64,000 bases of DNA from Leifsonia sp. C5G2 (GCF_013359685.1 NZ_JABFMV010000005.1:1-64000), one strand, 5' to 3'. Numbered from the stretch's first letter, positions 16,799-26,913 are shown. Notes: a model not told the origin generated them from the sequence alone. A program made the numbers and translations.

Positions 16799-17418
16799 TC
16801 AGTCGAGCAGCCCGAGCTCCAGGGCGCGGCGCACGGCGGAGGTGCGGTCGGAGACGCCGAGCTTCTCGTACGCGCGGCTCAGGTAGGTCTTGACCGTCGC
16901 CTCGCCGATGAACAGCTGAGCGCCGATCGAGGCGTTGGTGAGGCCGTCGGCGGCGAGCCGCAGCACCTTCACCTCCTGCACGGATAGGGCCGGGGCGACC
17001 TGCCTGCCCTGCACCCGGCCGAGCAGCGCGGTCTGCGCGGAGGTGGCGAGCACCGTCTCGCCCGCGGCCGCCGCGCGCACCGAGCGGGCGAGCTCCGCCG
17101 GCGCGATGTCCTTCAGCAGGTACCCGCTCGCCCCGGCCTCGATGGCGCGCAGGATGTCCTGGTCGGTCTCGTAGGTCGTCAGCACGACCACACGGGTCGC
17201 GGGATGCGCCGCGACGATCGTCCGCGTGGCCTCCACGCCGTCCCCTCCGGGCATCCGCAGGTCCATCAGCACGAGATCCGGGGCGAGTGCCGCCACCAGC
17301 GCGACAGCCTCCGGGCCGCTCCCGGCCTGGCCGACCACCTCGATGTCGTCGTAGCCCTGCAGCATCCCGCGGATGCCCTCCCGCACCACGGGATGGTCGT
17401 CGGCGAGCACGATCCGGA

Positions 17419-17422
<4 letters not shown>
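16799..17422 (-). CDS. NarL/LuxR-family response regulator
   Basis: Two-component response regulator, 207 residues. The receiver domain has DD near residue 8, the phospho-acceptor Asp near 54 in VLMDLRMPGGDG, and the conserved Thr and Lys (TTYE, LLKD). The C-terminal LuxR-type HTH covers about 140-207 (LTNASIGAQLFIGEATVKTYLSRAYEKLG). Its start overlaps the kinase gene stop by 4 bp, giving one MFS-kinase-regulator mRNA. It probably controls the adjacent exporter. Confidence 0.9.
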
Positions 17423-18615
<1,193 letters not shown>

Positions 18616-18617
18616 GA

Positions 18618-20198
18618 TCAGACTGTAGCGGTGTCGGCGGACGGCTCTGCTGCGGGCGCGGCGTCCTCCGGCAGGGAGGTGCGGCCGGCCGGGTAGAGCA
18701 GCCCGACCACCGCGACGACGACCATGGCCGCGGCCATGCCCCAGAACGCCCACTGCACCGCAGAGGCGTAGTCGGAGCGGACGGCGTGCATGATCTGCTC
18801 CTGGATCGCCTGCGGGAGGGTGGACAGCCCGCTGCCGCTGTCGCCCGAGGCGCCGCTGATGCGCTCGACGGCGCTCTGGGCGTCCGCCGCCGTCCCGCCG
18901 AACTTCGCGAACGAGTCGGTCAGCAGGTCGGTCAGGCGGGAGGTCACCACAGTAGTGAAGACAGCGAGGCCGAGGGCGCCGCCGAAGTTCTTCATCGTCT
19001 GGGTGATGGCGCTGACCTCGCCGTAGCTCGCGCCGATCGCGCGGTTGACCGCGTCGGTCGAGACCGGGCTGAACATGAGGCCGATGCCCGCACCGGCGAC
19101 CACGATCGGCCAGGTCTGCGCGTTGAAGAACGCGTCGGCGTGGATGGACAGGTCGGTCGCCGTCGTCGCCAGCCACCCGAAGCCGACCGCACCGACGATG
19201 CCGCCGATGAGCACCACACCCCGGGCGCCGTGCTTGTCGAACCGCACGGAGCCGATCCGGCTGGCGATCACGAAGCCGATGAAGAACTTCAGGAACAGCA
19301 GCCCGGTCTCCGCGGCCGACAGCTGGAGCGAGACCTGGCCGTAGACGCTGAGGAAGAAGAACGTGCTGATGAAGGCGATGGAGGCGAACAGCGTCGCGAC
19401 GGTCGAGAGCGTGAACCCGCGGTCGCGGAACGCCGCGATCCGGATGAGCGGCTGACCGGTGCGCCGCTGGACCACGACGAACAGCACGAGCAGGGCGGCG
19501 CCGAGCACGAGCGAGCCGATGACGGCCGGGTTCGCCCAGCCCCACGGGCTGGCCTGCTGCAGCCCGAAGACGACGAGGCCCATCCCCGCCGCGACGATCG
19601 CGGCGCCCAGCCAGTCGATCCGCTCCCGGCGGCGCACCGACGGACGGGCGGCGACGGCGACGATGACGAAGGCGGCGACCGCGATCGGCACGTTCACCCA
19701 GAAGATCGCGCGCCACGTCCACACGGTCAGGTAGCCGCCGGCGATCGGGCCGAGGGCGGTCATCGCACCGGTGATCGCGAAGAAGATCGCCATGGCGCGA
19801 CCGCGGCTCTCCCGCGCGAAGCCCTCGACGACGATGCCGATCGCAGCCGGGAACATGATGGCCCCGCTCACGCCCTGCAGCGCGCGGGCGGTCACGAGCC
19901 ACGGCTCGGCCAGGTCGCCCGTCGGGGCGAGCCCGCACAGCAGCGAGGTGACGCCGAAGCCGGCGATGCCGACGAGCGCCATGCGCTTGTGGCCGACGAC
20001 ATCGGCGACACGGCCGCCGAGCAGGAAGAACGCGGCGGTGGTGAGCAGGTAGACGTTGACCGCCCACTGCATCCCGTCGTGGGTGAGGCCGAGGTTCTGC
20101 TGGATGCTCGGGGCGGAGAGCGCGACGATCGTCTGGTCGATCGTCGTCATCGAGACGGCGAAGATGAGCCCGGTCAGGGCGAGGGTGGACGACTTCAT
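18618..20198 (-). CDS. DHA2-family MFS drug exporter (EmrB/QacA type)
   Basis: Proton-driven multidrug efflux transporter of 526 residues with about 14 membrane helices. Family motifs visible include motif D near the N-terminus (SMTTIDQTIVALSAPSI), motif A in the loop GGRVADVVGHKR, and motif C-like GAIMFPAAIG. The C-terminal half carries a periplasmic loop typical of the 14-helix group. It is the first gene of a three-gene operon with a sensor kinase and a response regulator, which suggests induction by its substrate. Confidence 0.88.
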   Translation of the reverse strand: MKSSTLALTGLIFAVSMTTIDQTIVALSAPSIQQNLGLTHDGMQWAVNVYLLTTAAFFLLGGRVADVVGHKRMALVGIAGFGVTSLLCGLAPTGDLAEPWLVTARALQGVSGAIMFPAAIGIVVEGFARESRGRAMAIFFAITGAMTALGPIAGGYLTVWTWRAIFWVNVPIAVAAFVIVAVAARPSVRRRERIDWLGAAIVAAGMGLVVFGLQQASPWGWANPAVIGSLVLGAALLVLFVVVQRRTGQPLIRIAAFRDRGFTLSTVATLFASIAFISTFFFLSVYGQVSLQLSAAETGLLFLKFFIGFVIASRIGSVRFDKHGARGVVLIGGIVGAVGFGWLATTATDLSIHADAFFNAQTWPIVVAGAGIGLMFSPVSTDAVNRAIGASYGEVSAITQTMKNFGGALGLAVFTTVVTSRLTDLLTDSFAKFGGTAADAQSAVERISGASGDSGSGLSTLPQAIQEQIMHAVRSDYASAVQWAFWGMAAAMVVVAVVGLLYPAGRTSLPEDAAPAAEPSADTATV

Positions 20199-20276
20199 GC
20201 CTCAAGCCTCGCGATCGCGGGCATCCGGCGGCACCGGCGTCAGGATGTCACCCGTGTCCGCCGATCGGCGGACACG

Positions 20277-20969
20277 TCACTCCCCCGGCCGGTCGGCGGA
20301 CGCCCACTCCGGCCGCAGCCGCTCGACGCCGTCCAGGATGAGCTCGAGCCCGGTGAGGAACTCCTCGTCGTAGTCGTAGCCGGCCTTCGCGAGCTCGGAG
20401 ACGACCTCGATCAGGTGCGGGAACATCGCGGCCAGCTCCGGCGGCGTCGCCTCGAGTTTCTGCGCGGCGGCCTCGCCCGACTCCTCCGGCGTGCCGAAGG
20501 GCAGCGACTTCTCCTGCAGAGCGAAGCCGTAGACGTAGGCGTCGAGCGCGGAGGTGACGTGCACGGTGGTGCGGAACGAGAAGCCGGAGCGGCGGAGGCA
20601 GCCCATCATCGCATCGTGCTGAGCGAGGTTGGCGGGTCCCGGGCGCATCCGGGACTCCATCAGGCCGACCGCCCAGCGGTGGCGGCGGAGGGCGTCGCGG
20701 AGCGACACCGAGCGGCGGCGCATGGCCTTCCGCCAGCCGAGGTCGGGGTCGGGCGCCTCCACCTCCGCCCAGACGCGGTCGACCATGCCGTCGAGCAGCT
20801 CGTCCTTGTTCGCCACGTGCTTGTAGAGCGCCATCGGCACGACCCCGAGCGTCTGAGCGAGTGCCCGCATGCTCAGACCGTCGAGGCCGTCGCGGTCGGC
20901 CACGTCGAGCGCCGTCGAGACGACCCGGTCGACGCTGAGCGTCTGTCGCGGCGGATCGTCTCTTGACAC
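20277..20969 (-). CDS. TetR-family transcriptional repressor
   Basis: A 230-residue TetR regulator: the N-terminal HTH (ALDVADRDGLDGLSMRALAQTLGVVPMALYKHVANKDELLD) is followed by a TetR_C-like all-helical ligand domain. The GTG at 20969 (VSRDDPPRQ) gives a normal N-terminus. The longer ATG frame would translate the two operators. A perfect palindrome starts at the base next to this GTG, so the repressor should block its own transcription and that of the divergent DUF4386 gene. No Shine-Dalgarno site; possibly leaderless. Confidence 0.87.
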   Translation of the reverse strand: MSRDDPPRQTLSVDRVVSTALDVADRDGLDGLSMRALAQTLGVVPMALYKHVANKDELLDGMVDRVWAEVEAPDPDLGWRKAMRRRSVSLRDALRRHRWAVGLMESRMRPGPANLAQHDAMMGCLRRSGFSFRTTVHVTSALDAYVYGFALQEKSLPFGTPEESGEAAAQKLEATPPELAAMFPHLIEVVSELAKAGYDYDEEFLTGLELILDGVERLRPEWASADRPGE

Positions 20970-20986
20970 GGTGTACAGCGTACACC
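20970..20986. promoter_or_regulatory. TetR operator O1
   Basis: GGTGTACAGCGTACACC is a perfect palindrome with 7-bp arms and a 3-nt centre. It touches the GTG start of the tetR-type gene. A second copy with a different centre lies 35 bp away. Confidence 0.85.
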
Positions 20987-21004
20987 TACTGTCTTCCCAC
21001 AGAA

Positions 21005-21021
21005 GGTGTACGCCGTACACC
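21005..21021. promoter_or_regulatory. TetR operator O2
   Basis: GGTGTACGCCGTACACC has the same 7-bp arms as O1 and lies 22 bp before the divergent DUF4386 start. The two centres are 35 bp apart, so bound dimers would be on roughly one face plus a third of a turn. Confidence 0.85.
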
Positions 21022-21043
21022 TCGCACCGAGAGGACCTTCCCC

Positions 21044-21760
21044 ATGACACCCGACCACCGCCGCGTGATGCTCGCCGGCGTGCTGTTCCTGCTCACCTTC
21101 GCCACGTCCATCCCGGGCGCGCTGCTCTACGGCCCGGTGCTGACCGACCCGGACTTCGTGCTCGGCGCAGGCCAGACCACGCCGGTGCTCGCGGGCGCGC
21201 TGCTCGAGATCGGGCTCATCGTCGCCAACCTGGGCACGGCCCTGGTGCTCTACCCGCTGCTGCGGCGCACCAGCCCCTCCCTCGCCCTCGCCTACGTCGT
21301 CGCGCGGGCGATGGAGTCGACGCTGATCGCCGTCGGCATCCTGAGCCTCCTCACCGTGGTGACGCTACGGCAGGACGGCCCGGCGACGGGCGGCTCGGCC
21401 GCAGCGGTCGCGATCTCGCAGGCGCTGGTGGCGCTGCACGGCTGGACGTTCCTGCTCGGCCCCGGCTTCATCGTCGGGCTGGGCAACGGGCTCATCCTCG
21501 GCGTGCTGCTCTACCGCGCCCGCCTGGTGCCGCGCGGCTGGGCCGTGCTCGGCATGGTCGCGGGCCCCCTCGTCTCGCTCTCCGGCGTGGCGGTGCTGCT
21601 CGGCGCATACGACCAGGTGTCGCCGTGGTCGGCGCTGCTGACGCTGCCGGAGGTCGTCTGGGAGCTGTTCCTCGGTGTCTACCTCACCGTGCGAGGAGCG
21701 CGCGGGATGCGCGGCGCGGCCGCACCCGCCACCGGGGTCAGAGGCCGAGCGACTTCTTGA
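21044..21760 (+). CDS. DUF4386 multi-pass membrane protein
   Basis: A 238-residue membrane protein with about six hydrophobic helices, matching DUF4386 (a common actinobacterial family of unknown function, often next to TetR regulators). The ATG at 21044 follows GAGAGGACC. Expression is almost surely controlled by the adjacent TetR through the two palindromes. The last 23 bp overlap the convergent csrA gene. Confidence 0.8.
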   Translation: MTPDHRRVMLAGVLFLLTFATSIPGALLYGPVLTDPDFVLGAGQTTPVLAGALLEIGLIVANLGTALVLYPLLRRTSPSLALAYVVARAMESTLIAVGILSLLTVVTLRQDGPATGGSAAAVAISQALVALHGWTFLLGPGFIVGLGNGLILGVLLYRARLVPRGWAVLGMVAGPLVSLSGVAVLLGAYDQVSPWSALLTLPEVVWELFLGVYLTVRGARGMRGAAAPATGVRGRATS

Positions 21761-21974
21761 TGAGCGCCTCGGCGTCGTCGGTGCCCGCGGCGCTCTGCGT
21801 CGCCTCCTGGTTCGCCTCGGTGACCGCCTTGACGACCTCGTCGCGCTGGATGCGGATGCCGCGCGGCGCGTCGATGCCGATGCGGACGCCGTCGCCCCGC
21901 GCATCGAGGATGGTGACGACGATGTCGTCGCCGATGAGCACCCGCTCCCCCGCCTTGCGCGTCAATACCAGCAT
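21738..21974 (-). CDS. csrA: Carbon storage regulator CsrA
   Basis: RNA-binding post-transcriptional regulator, 78 residues. The hallmark start MLVLTRKAGERVLIGDDI and the RNA-contact segment APRGIRIQRDEV are intact. In bacteria with flagellar csrA, the protein usually represses flagellin mRNA and is titrated by FliW; no fliW is in this window. It is the last gene of the flagellar export operon and converges with the DUF4386 gene, overlapping it by 23 bp. The C-terminal tail (about 18 residues beyond the core) is a little longer than in E. coli. Confidence 0.93.
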   Translation of the reverse strand: MLVLTRKAGERVLIGDDIVVTILDARGDGVRIGIDAPRGIRIQRDEVVKAVTEANQEATQSAAGTDDAEALIKKSLGL

Positions 21975-21983
21975 CGTCCCAGC

Positions 21984-22754
21984 CTATCCGGCGGGCGGCG
22001 CGTCCAGCCAGAGCACCGGGAGCCCGAGCCGGTGGATGTCGTCCGGGCTCGACGTGAAGGCGGCGCCGGTCGCGGCCACGGCGTCGATCGCGAGCACCGC
22101 ATCCACCGCCCGCACCCACTCCGCGGTGTCCTCCGGCCGGCGCGACACGTCGACGGCGACCCAGACCTGATCGGGGGCGATGCCGGCGAGCTCGGCGACG
22201 ACGGCCGGGACGGCGCCGGGTCCGGCGAGGGCGTAGGCGGCGACCAGGGGGAGGTCGCGCCGGACGCCGTCCGCCCGGGCCGCGAGGGCGTCCCTCCGGT
22301 CGGCGACGCGCACCACCTCGGCGCCGGCGTCGGCCGACGCGGCGAGCACGGCGGCCGCGGCCTCCGCGTCGCCGCCCAGCCCCACCACGAGCGTGAGGTC
22401 CCCGCGCCCGCGCAGCCGGGCCGGCGGCGGCCCCGCCCGCCCCGCGAGTGGCGACAAGATGTCACCACTCGACGCGAGTTGCGACGAGATGTCACCACTC
22501 GGCGGAACGGAGGCGCCTGCGCCAGGTGGCCCGTCGGCGTCCCGCGCGGCGGCGAGTGGCGACATCTTGTCACCACGGGCGCCGAGTGGCGACAGGATGT
22601 CGCCACTCGGCGGGGAGGGCGCGGCGAGGTCGGGGAGGTCGGTGGTGCGGATGAGGTCGTCGAGCACCGCCTGGAAGGCAAGGGACGAGGTGGAGACGGC
22701 CGGAAGGATCTCCTCCTCGCCGCCCAGCCACTCAGGCCGCGATCGACTCCGCAC
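21984..22754 (-). CDS. FlhF-position protein with degenerate P-loop and in-frame repeats
   Basis: Lies between flhA and csrA, where some bacteria have flhF. The C-terminal half has a Rossmann/SRP-GTPase feel (LTLVVGLGGDAEAAAAVLAA, then DQVWVAVDVSRRP), but there is no GKT P-loop and no GTPase DxxG motif. It could be a dead FlhF relative or an unrelated protein; this is inference. The middle (about residues 45-105) is formed by four copies of a palindromic repeat that read SGDILS, GDKMS, SGDISS and SGDILS. The GTG at 22754 overlaps the flhA end by 23 bp; a start further in is possible. Confidence 0.55.
   Translation of the reverse strand: MRSRSRPEWLGGEEEILPAVSTSSLAFQAVLDDLIRTTDLPDLAAPSPPSGDILSPLGARGDKMSPLAAARDADGPPGAGASVPPSGDISSQLASSGDILSPLAGRAGPPPARLRGRGDLTLVVGLGGDAEAAAAVLAASADAGAEVVRVADRRDALAARADGVRRDLPLVAAYALAGPGAVPAVVAELAGIAPDQVWVAVDVSRRPEDTAEWVRAVDAVLAIDAVAATGAAFTSSPDDIHRLGLPVLWLDAPPAG
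22444..22610. repeat. Four copies of an in-frame palindromic repeat in two pairs
   Basis: Units at 22444-22471, 22474-22502, 22552-22579 and 22582-22610 share GAGTGGCGACA-N3-TGTCACCACTC with small changes. The pairs are separated by about 50 bp. All four keep the host frame open. The same unit occurs twice in the mannosidase gene at 2994-3051 and I found none between genes. Confidence 0.85.
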
Positions 22755-24789
22755 CGCGCACCACCCCCACGGTCTCGATCGCCGCCTGCACCGCGGTCAC
22801 CTCCTGGTACGACAGCACCGCGAGGCCCGCGATCTGCCCGGCCACGAGCCGCCGGATCGCGGGACGCAGCGCCGGAGCGCACACGAGCACCGCCGAGACA
22901 CCCGAGTCGTCGAGCCGGGACGCCGTGTCGCGCAGCGAGGCGAGCACGGCCTCCAGCCGCAGCGGATCGAGCACGATCTGGGTGCCCGCCTCCGACGGGC
23001 GCAGACCCTCCAGCATCGACTGCTCCAGCCCGGGGTCGATCATGATGACCCGCAGCGTCCCCGCGTCGATGTGCGGTGCGACGACCGCGGGCCCGAGCGC
23101 GGCGCGCGCCGCCTCCACCAGCCCCTCCGGGTCGTTCGACACCTTCGCGCGCAGGGTGAGCGCCTCCAGGATGCGCGGCAGATCGTTGATCGGCACCTGC
23201 TCGGCCAGCAGCCCCTGCAGCACGCGCTGCACCTCCGCGAGCGACAGCAGCGCCGGGATGAGCTCCTCCACCGCGGGCGGGTTCACCTGCTTGACGCCCT
23301 CGGTCAGCAGGCGCACGTCCTCGCGCGTGAGCAGGCGGGCGGCGTTCGAGGTGATGATCGACGACAGGTGCGTGATCAGCACGGACACCCGGTCGATGAC
23401 CGTCGCCCCGGCGAGCTCCGCGCTGTGCCGCATCTCCGACGGGATCCACTTCGCCGGCAGACCGAACACTGGCTCGACCGTCGGGGTGCCCGGCAGGTTG
23501 TCGAGCGCGTCGCCGAGGGCGAGCACGCGGCCGGCGGGCGCCTCGCCGCGGCCGGCCTCCACGCCCGCGATCTTGATGACGTAGGTCGAGGGCGCGAGCT
23601 CCGCGCTGTCGCGCGCGCGCACCGGCGGCACGATCACGCCGAGTTCGAGCGCGATCTTGCGGCGGAGGGCGCGCACGCGGGCGAGGAGGTCGTCCGACGC
23701 GCCGCTCACGATGTCCACCAGGTCGGGCGCGAGCGTGATCTCGAGCGCGTGCACGCGCATCTGCTCGATCAGGTCCTCCGTCGTCTCCGGCTTCGTCGTC
23801 GCGGCGACGGCGTTCTGGGCGGCCTCCGCCTTCTTCTTCGCCGCCTGCGCGTTCTTGATCCGCTGCGACGCGAGGATGAGGAACGCGCCGACCAGCACGA
23901 ACGGGATCGGCGGCATGCCGGGGATGAGCGCCATGACGATCGCGGCGCATCCCGCGATCATCAGCGCGTTGCGCGACTGGCTGAGCTGGCTGCCCGCCTG
24001 CGTCCCCATCTCCGACTCGGCGTTCGACCGGGTGACGATCATGCCGGTCGACACCGCCATGAGGAGCGCCGGGATCTGCGACACCAGGCCGTCGCCGATG
24101 GTGAGCAGCGTGTAGGAGTTGACTGCGTCCCCCAGCTGCATGCCGCGCTGGATCATGCCGATCGCGATGCCGCCGACCACGTTGATGACGATGATCAGGA
24201 TGCCCGCGATCGCGTCGCCCTTGACGAACTTCGAGGCGCCGTCCATCGCGCCGTAGAAGTCCGCCTCGGCCGAGACCTCCGCGCGGCGCGCGCGGGCCTG
24301 CTCCTCGGTGATCAGGCCGGCGTTGAGGTCGGCGTCGATCGCCATCTGCTTGCCCGGCATGGCGTCGAGGGTGAAGCGGGCCCCCACCTCGGCGACACGC
24401 TCCGCACCCTTCGTGACCACGATGAACTGGATGACGACGAGGATGAGGAACACCACCGCGCCGATGATGATCGACCCGCCGACGGCGACGTGCCCGAACG
24501 CCTGGATGACCTGGCCGGCGAACCCGTCGCCCAGCACCAGGCGGGTCGAGGCCACGTTGAGCCCCAGCCGGAACAGCGTCGCCACCAGCAGGAGCGACGG
24601 GAACACCGAGAAGTCCAACGGCTTCTTGACGAACATCGTGGTGAGCAGGATGACCAGCGCCAGCATGATGTTGACGATGATGAGCATGTCGAGCAGCCAC
24701 GACGGCACCGGCACCACCAGCAGCATGATGATGCCGACGACGGCGATCGGCACGGCCACCTTGGCGGCGAGACCCTTGTTCGGCTTCAT
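22732..24789 (-). CDS. flhA: Flagellar type III export protein FlhA
   Basis: Inner-membrane export gate component of 685 residues. The N-terminal half has about eight helices, starting with a stretch rich in V/I/L, and includes the FHIPEP-region hallmark RLGLNVASTRLVL and the conserved cytoplasmic loop VTKGAERVAEVGARFTLDAMPGKQMAID. The C-terminal half is the soluble ring-forming domain that receives chaperone-substrate complexes. It starts 4 bp inside the end of flhB, in a tightly coupled operon. Confidence 0.95.
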   Translation of the reverse strand: MKPNKGLAAKVAVPIAVVGIIMLLVVPVPSWLLDMLIIVNIMLALVILLTTMFVKKPLDFSVFPSLLLVATLFRLGLNVASTRLVLGDGFAGQVIQAFGHVAVGGSIIIGAVVFLILVVIQFIVVTKGAERVAEVGARFTLDAMPGKQMAIDADLNAGLITEEQARARRAEVSAEADFYGAMDGASKFVKGDAIAGILIIVINVVGGIAIGMIQRGMQLGDAVNSYTLLTIGDGLVSQIPALLMAVSTGMIVTRSNAESEMGTQAGSQLSQSRNALMIAGCAAIVMALIPGMPPIPFVLVGAFLILASQRIKNAQAAKKKAEAAQNAVAATTKPETTEDLIEQMRVHALEITLAPDLVDIVSGASDDLLARVRALRRKIALELGVIVPPVRARDSAELAPSTYVIKIAGVEAGRGEAPAGRVLALGDALDNLPGTPTVEPVFGLPAKWIPSEMRHSAELAGATVIDRVSVLITHLSSIITSNAARLLTREDVRLLTEGVKQVNPPAVEELIPALLSLAEVQRVLQGLLAEQVPINDLPRILEALTLRAKVSNDPEGLVEAARAALGPAVVAPHIDAGTLRVIMIDPGLEQSMLEGLRPSEAGTQIVLDPLRLEAVLASLRDTASRLDDSGVSAVLVCAPALRPAIRRLVAGQIAGLAVLSYQEVTAVQAAIETVGVVRGAESIAA

Positions 24790-25880
24790 GACAGCCCTCC
24801 CTGCAGCTGGGGTCGCATGGTGTGGAAGCCCGCGGCGGAGCCGCGCTGCTTCAGCGACATGACGAACGCGAGCACGCGCGCGACGGAGTTGTAGAGCTCG
24901 ACCGGGATCTCCTCGCCGATCTCGCAGCCGGCGTGCAGCGCCCGGGCGAGCGGGATGTCCTTGACGATCGGCACGCGCTCGGCCTCGGCCTTCTCGCGGA
25001 TGCGCAGGGCGATGGCGCCGGCGCCCTTCGCGACGACCCGCGGGGCCGACTTGCCCGGCTCGTACTTCACGGCGACCGCGATGTGCGTCGGGTTGACGAG
25101 CACCACGTCCGCGCCGCCGATCGCGGCGATCATGCGGTTGCGGCTCATCGCCAGCTGCCGGGAGCGGCGGTGCGAGCGCACCAGCGGGTCGCCCTCGCTG
25201 TTCTTGTTCTCGTCGCGGACCTCCTGCTTGCTCATCCGCGTGTGCTTGCGGTTGCGCCGCATCACGACGAGCACGTCGAGGCCGGCGAGCACCAGCCCCG
25301 CGCCGATGGCGGCCTGCAGGAGGCCGGCCGTCCCGCCCGACGCGGCGGAGAGCAGCGAGGCGAGCGGCATCGAGCCCGAGGTGAGCAGCACCGGCATCAG
25401 CCCCTGCACCACCAGGAACAGCCCGATCCCCACGACCGCCGACTTCAGCAGGGTCTTGGCGCCCTCCCAGAGCGCGCGCATCCCGAACACCCGGCCGAGG
25501 CCCTTCACCACGTTGAACTGCTCGTACTTGCCCTCGAGCTTCTTGAAGTGGATGCCGCCCTGCACCGCCGCCGCCCCCACCACGGCGAGCGCGCCCACCC
25601 CGAGCAGCGGTCCGATGGTGGCCATGATGCTGCCGAGCCCTTCGCCGAGCGCGGCGAGCGCCTTCGCCGGGTCGGGGCTCTCGATCACCGAGCGAACGGC
25701 GAACAGCTGCCCGACGGCGGCATTGCTGCCGGTCTGCAGCGTGAACGGGAGCATCACCGCTGCGGCTCCGACGCCGACCCAGGCGGTGAGGTCGGTGGAC
25801 TTGGCGAGGCGGCCCTTGGAGCGGGCTTCCTTCATCCGCTTCTCGGTCGCCTGCTCGGTGCGTTCCTGCGCGTCGCTCAT
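24786..25880 (-). CDS. flhB: Flagellar export switch protein FlhB
   Basis: A 364-residue protein that controls the switch from rod/hook to filament export. The N-terminus has the expected ERTEQATEKRMKEAR helix, then four membrane helices. The autocleavage motif NPTH is intact in VLVNPTHIAVAVKYEPG, near residue 270. Starts and ends overlap neighbouring genes by 4 bp (fliR upstream, flhA downstream). Confidence 0.95.
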   Translation of the reverse strand: MSDAQERTEQATEKRMKEARSKGRLAKSTDLTAWVGVGAAAVMLPFTLQTGSNAAVGQLFAVRSVIESPDPAKALAALGEGLGSIMATIGPLLGVGALAVVGAAAVQGGIHFKKLEGKYEQFNVVKGLGRVFGMRALWEGAKTLLKSAVVGIGLFLVVQGLMPVLLTSGSMPLASLLSAASGGTAGLLQAAIGAGLVLAGLDVLVVMRRNRKHTRMSKQEVRDENKNSEGDPLVRSHRRSRQLAMSRNRMIAAIGGADVVLVNPTHIAVAVKYEPGKSAPRVVAKGAGAIALRIREKAEAERVPIVKDIPLARALHAGCEIGEEIPVELYNSVARVLAFVMSLKQRGSAAGFHTMRPQLQGGLS

Positions 25881-26638
25881 CGGCCCACCCCCAGCATGGT
25901 CTTGACGGCGGTGTCGGTGAGCCCGGAGACGACCCCGGGCAGGGCGACGAAGACGATCGCGGACAGCACGACCGTGAGCATGATCTTGAGCGGGAAGCCG
26001 AGCGAGAACGCGTTGAGCGCCGGAGCGACGCGGGTGAGGAGGCCGAGGCCGACGTCTGCGAGGAAGAGCACCACGATCAGCGGCCCTGCGATCTGCAGGG
26101 CCGCGAGGAACATCTGCGTCACGCCGTTCACCATCTGCTTGGCGGGGTCGGCGAGGTCGAGCCCCGCGGCGAGCGGGATGGCGTCGAACGTGCGCACCAA
26201 CCCGCCGATGATGAGCTGGTAGCCGCCGGATGCGAACAGCAGGGCGAGCGCGGTCAGCTGGAACATCCGCGTGAACTGGGCGCCGTTGATCATCGACTGC
26301 GGGTCGAAAGCCTGCGCCAGCTGGAAGCCGCCGAACAGGTCGATCAGGCTGCCCGCGGACTGGATCGCGGCGAACACCAGGAAGACGAGGAAGCCGAGCG
26401 TCGCGCCGACGGCGAGCTCGCGCAGCATGTCGAGGAGGAACGCTCCGATGTCGCCGGAGTGGTAGCCGGCGCCGACGCGCGGCGCGACCGCGAGCGCCAG
26501 GCCGATCGCCAGCATCCCCTTCACCTGGGCGGGGAAGCCGTTGTACGAGAACGGCGGCGCGATGACGAGGAAGGCCACCATCCGCAGCGACGCGAGCGCG
26601 ATCGCCTCGATGCCGGCGAGGTCGATGGGGATGTTCAT
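25877..26638 (-). CDS. fliR: Flagellar export protein FliR
   Basis: Export gate protein, 253 residues with about six membrane helices and little else. The conserved FPAQVKGMLAIGLALAV and ANVGLGLL-like (LADVGLGLLTRVAP) segments identify it. The ATG at 26638 overlaps the fliQ stop by one base. It forms the FliPQR core channel with its two upstream neighbours. Confidence 0.93.
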   Translation of the reverse strand: MNIPIDLAGIEAIALASLRMVAFLVIAPPFSYNGFPAQVKGMLAIGLALAVAPRVGAGYHSGDIGAFLLDMLRELAVGATLGFLVFLVFAAIQSAGSLIDLFGGFQLAQAFDPQSMINGAQFTRMFQLTALALLFASGGYQLIIGGLVRTFDAIPLAAGLDLADPAKQMVNGVTQMFLAALQIAGPLIVVLFLADVGLGLLTRVAPALNAFSLGFPLKIMLTVVLSAIVFVALPGVVSGLTDTAVKTMLGVGR

Positions 26639-26913
26639 CAGCCGCCGCCCAGCAGCTGCGGGATCTTGTCGAAGAGGACGTGGGTGAACGTGACCAGCTC
26701 GGAGATCATCCACTGACCGCAGACGATCAGCGCCACCGCGACCGCCGCCGCCTTCGGCACGAACGAGAGGGTGACCTCCTGGATCTGCGTGATCGACTGC
26801 ACGAGCGAGATCGCGAAGCCGACGACGAGGGCCGTGACGACGATCGGCGCGGCGAGCTTCGCCGTGACCATGAGCCCCTGCATGGCGATGTCGAGGACCG
26901 CGTTGGGGTTCAT
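26638..26913 (-). CDS. fliQ: Flagellar export protein FliQ
   Basis: A 91-residue protein with two membrane helices flanking the conserved QSITQIQEVTLSFVPK loop, which marks FliQ. The start overlaps the fliP stop by 4 bp (ATGA) and the stop overlaps fliR. Size is normal for the family. Confidence 0.94.
   Translation of the reverse strand: MNPNAVLDIAMQGLMVTAKLAAPIVVTALVVGFAISLVQSITQIQEVTLSFVPKAAAVAVALIVCGQWMISELVTFTHVLFDKIPQLLGGG

Noticed and set aside
18786-20966. 726-residue plus-strand frame over the MFS exporter and tetR
   Set aside because: Shadow of the minus-strand genes, low complexity, and it crosses the tetR operator region.
22444-22610. The SGD-type repeats as a CRISPR array
   Set aside because: Units are palindromic, spacers are very short or unequal, orientations and sequences vary, and all lie in an open reading frame with no cas genes.
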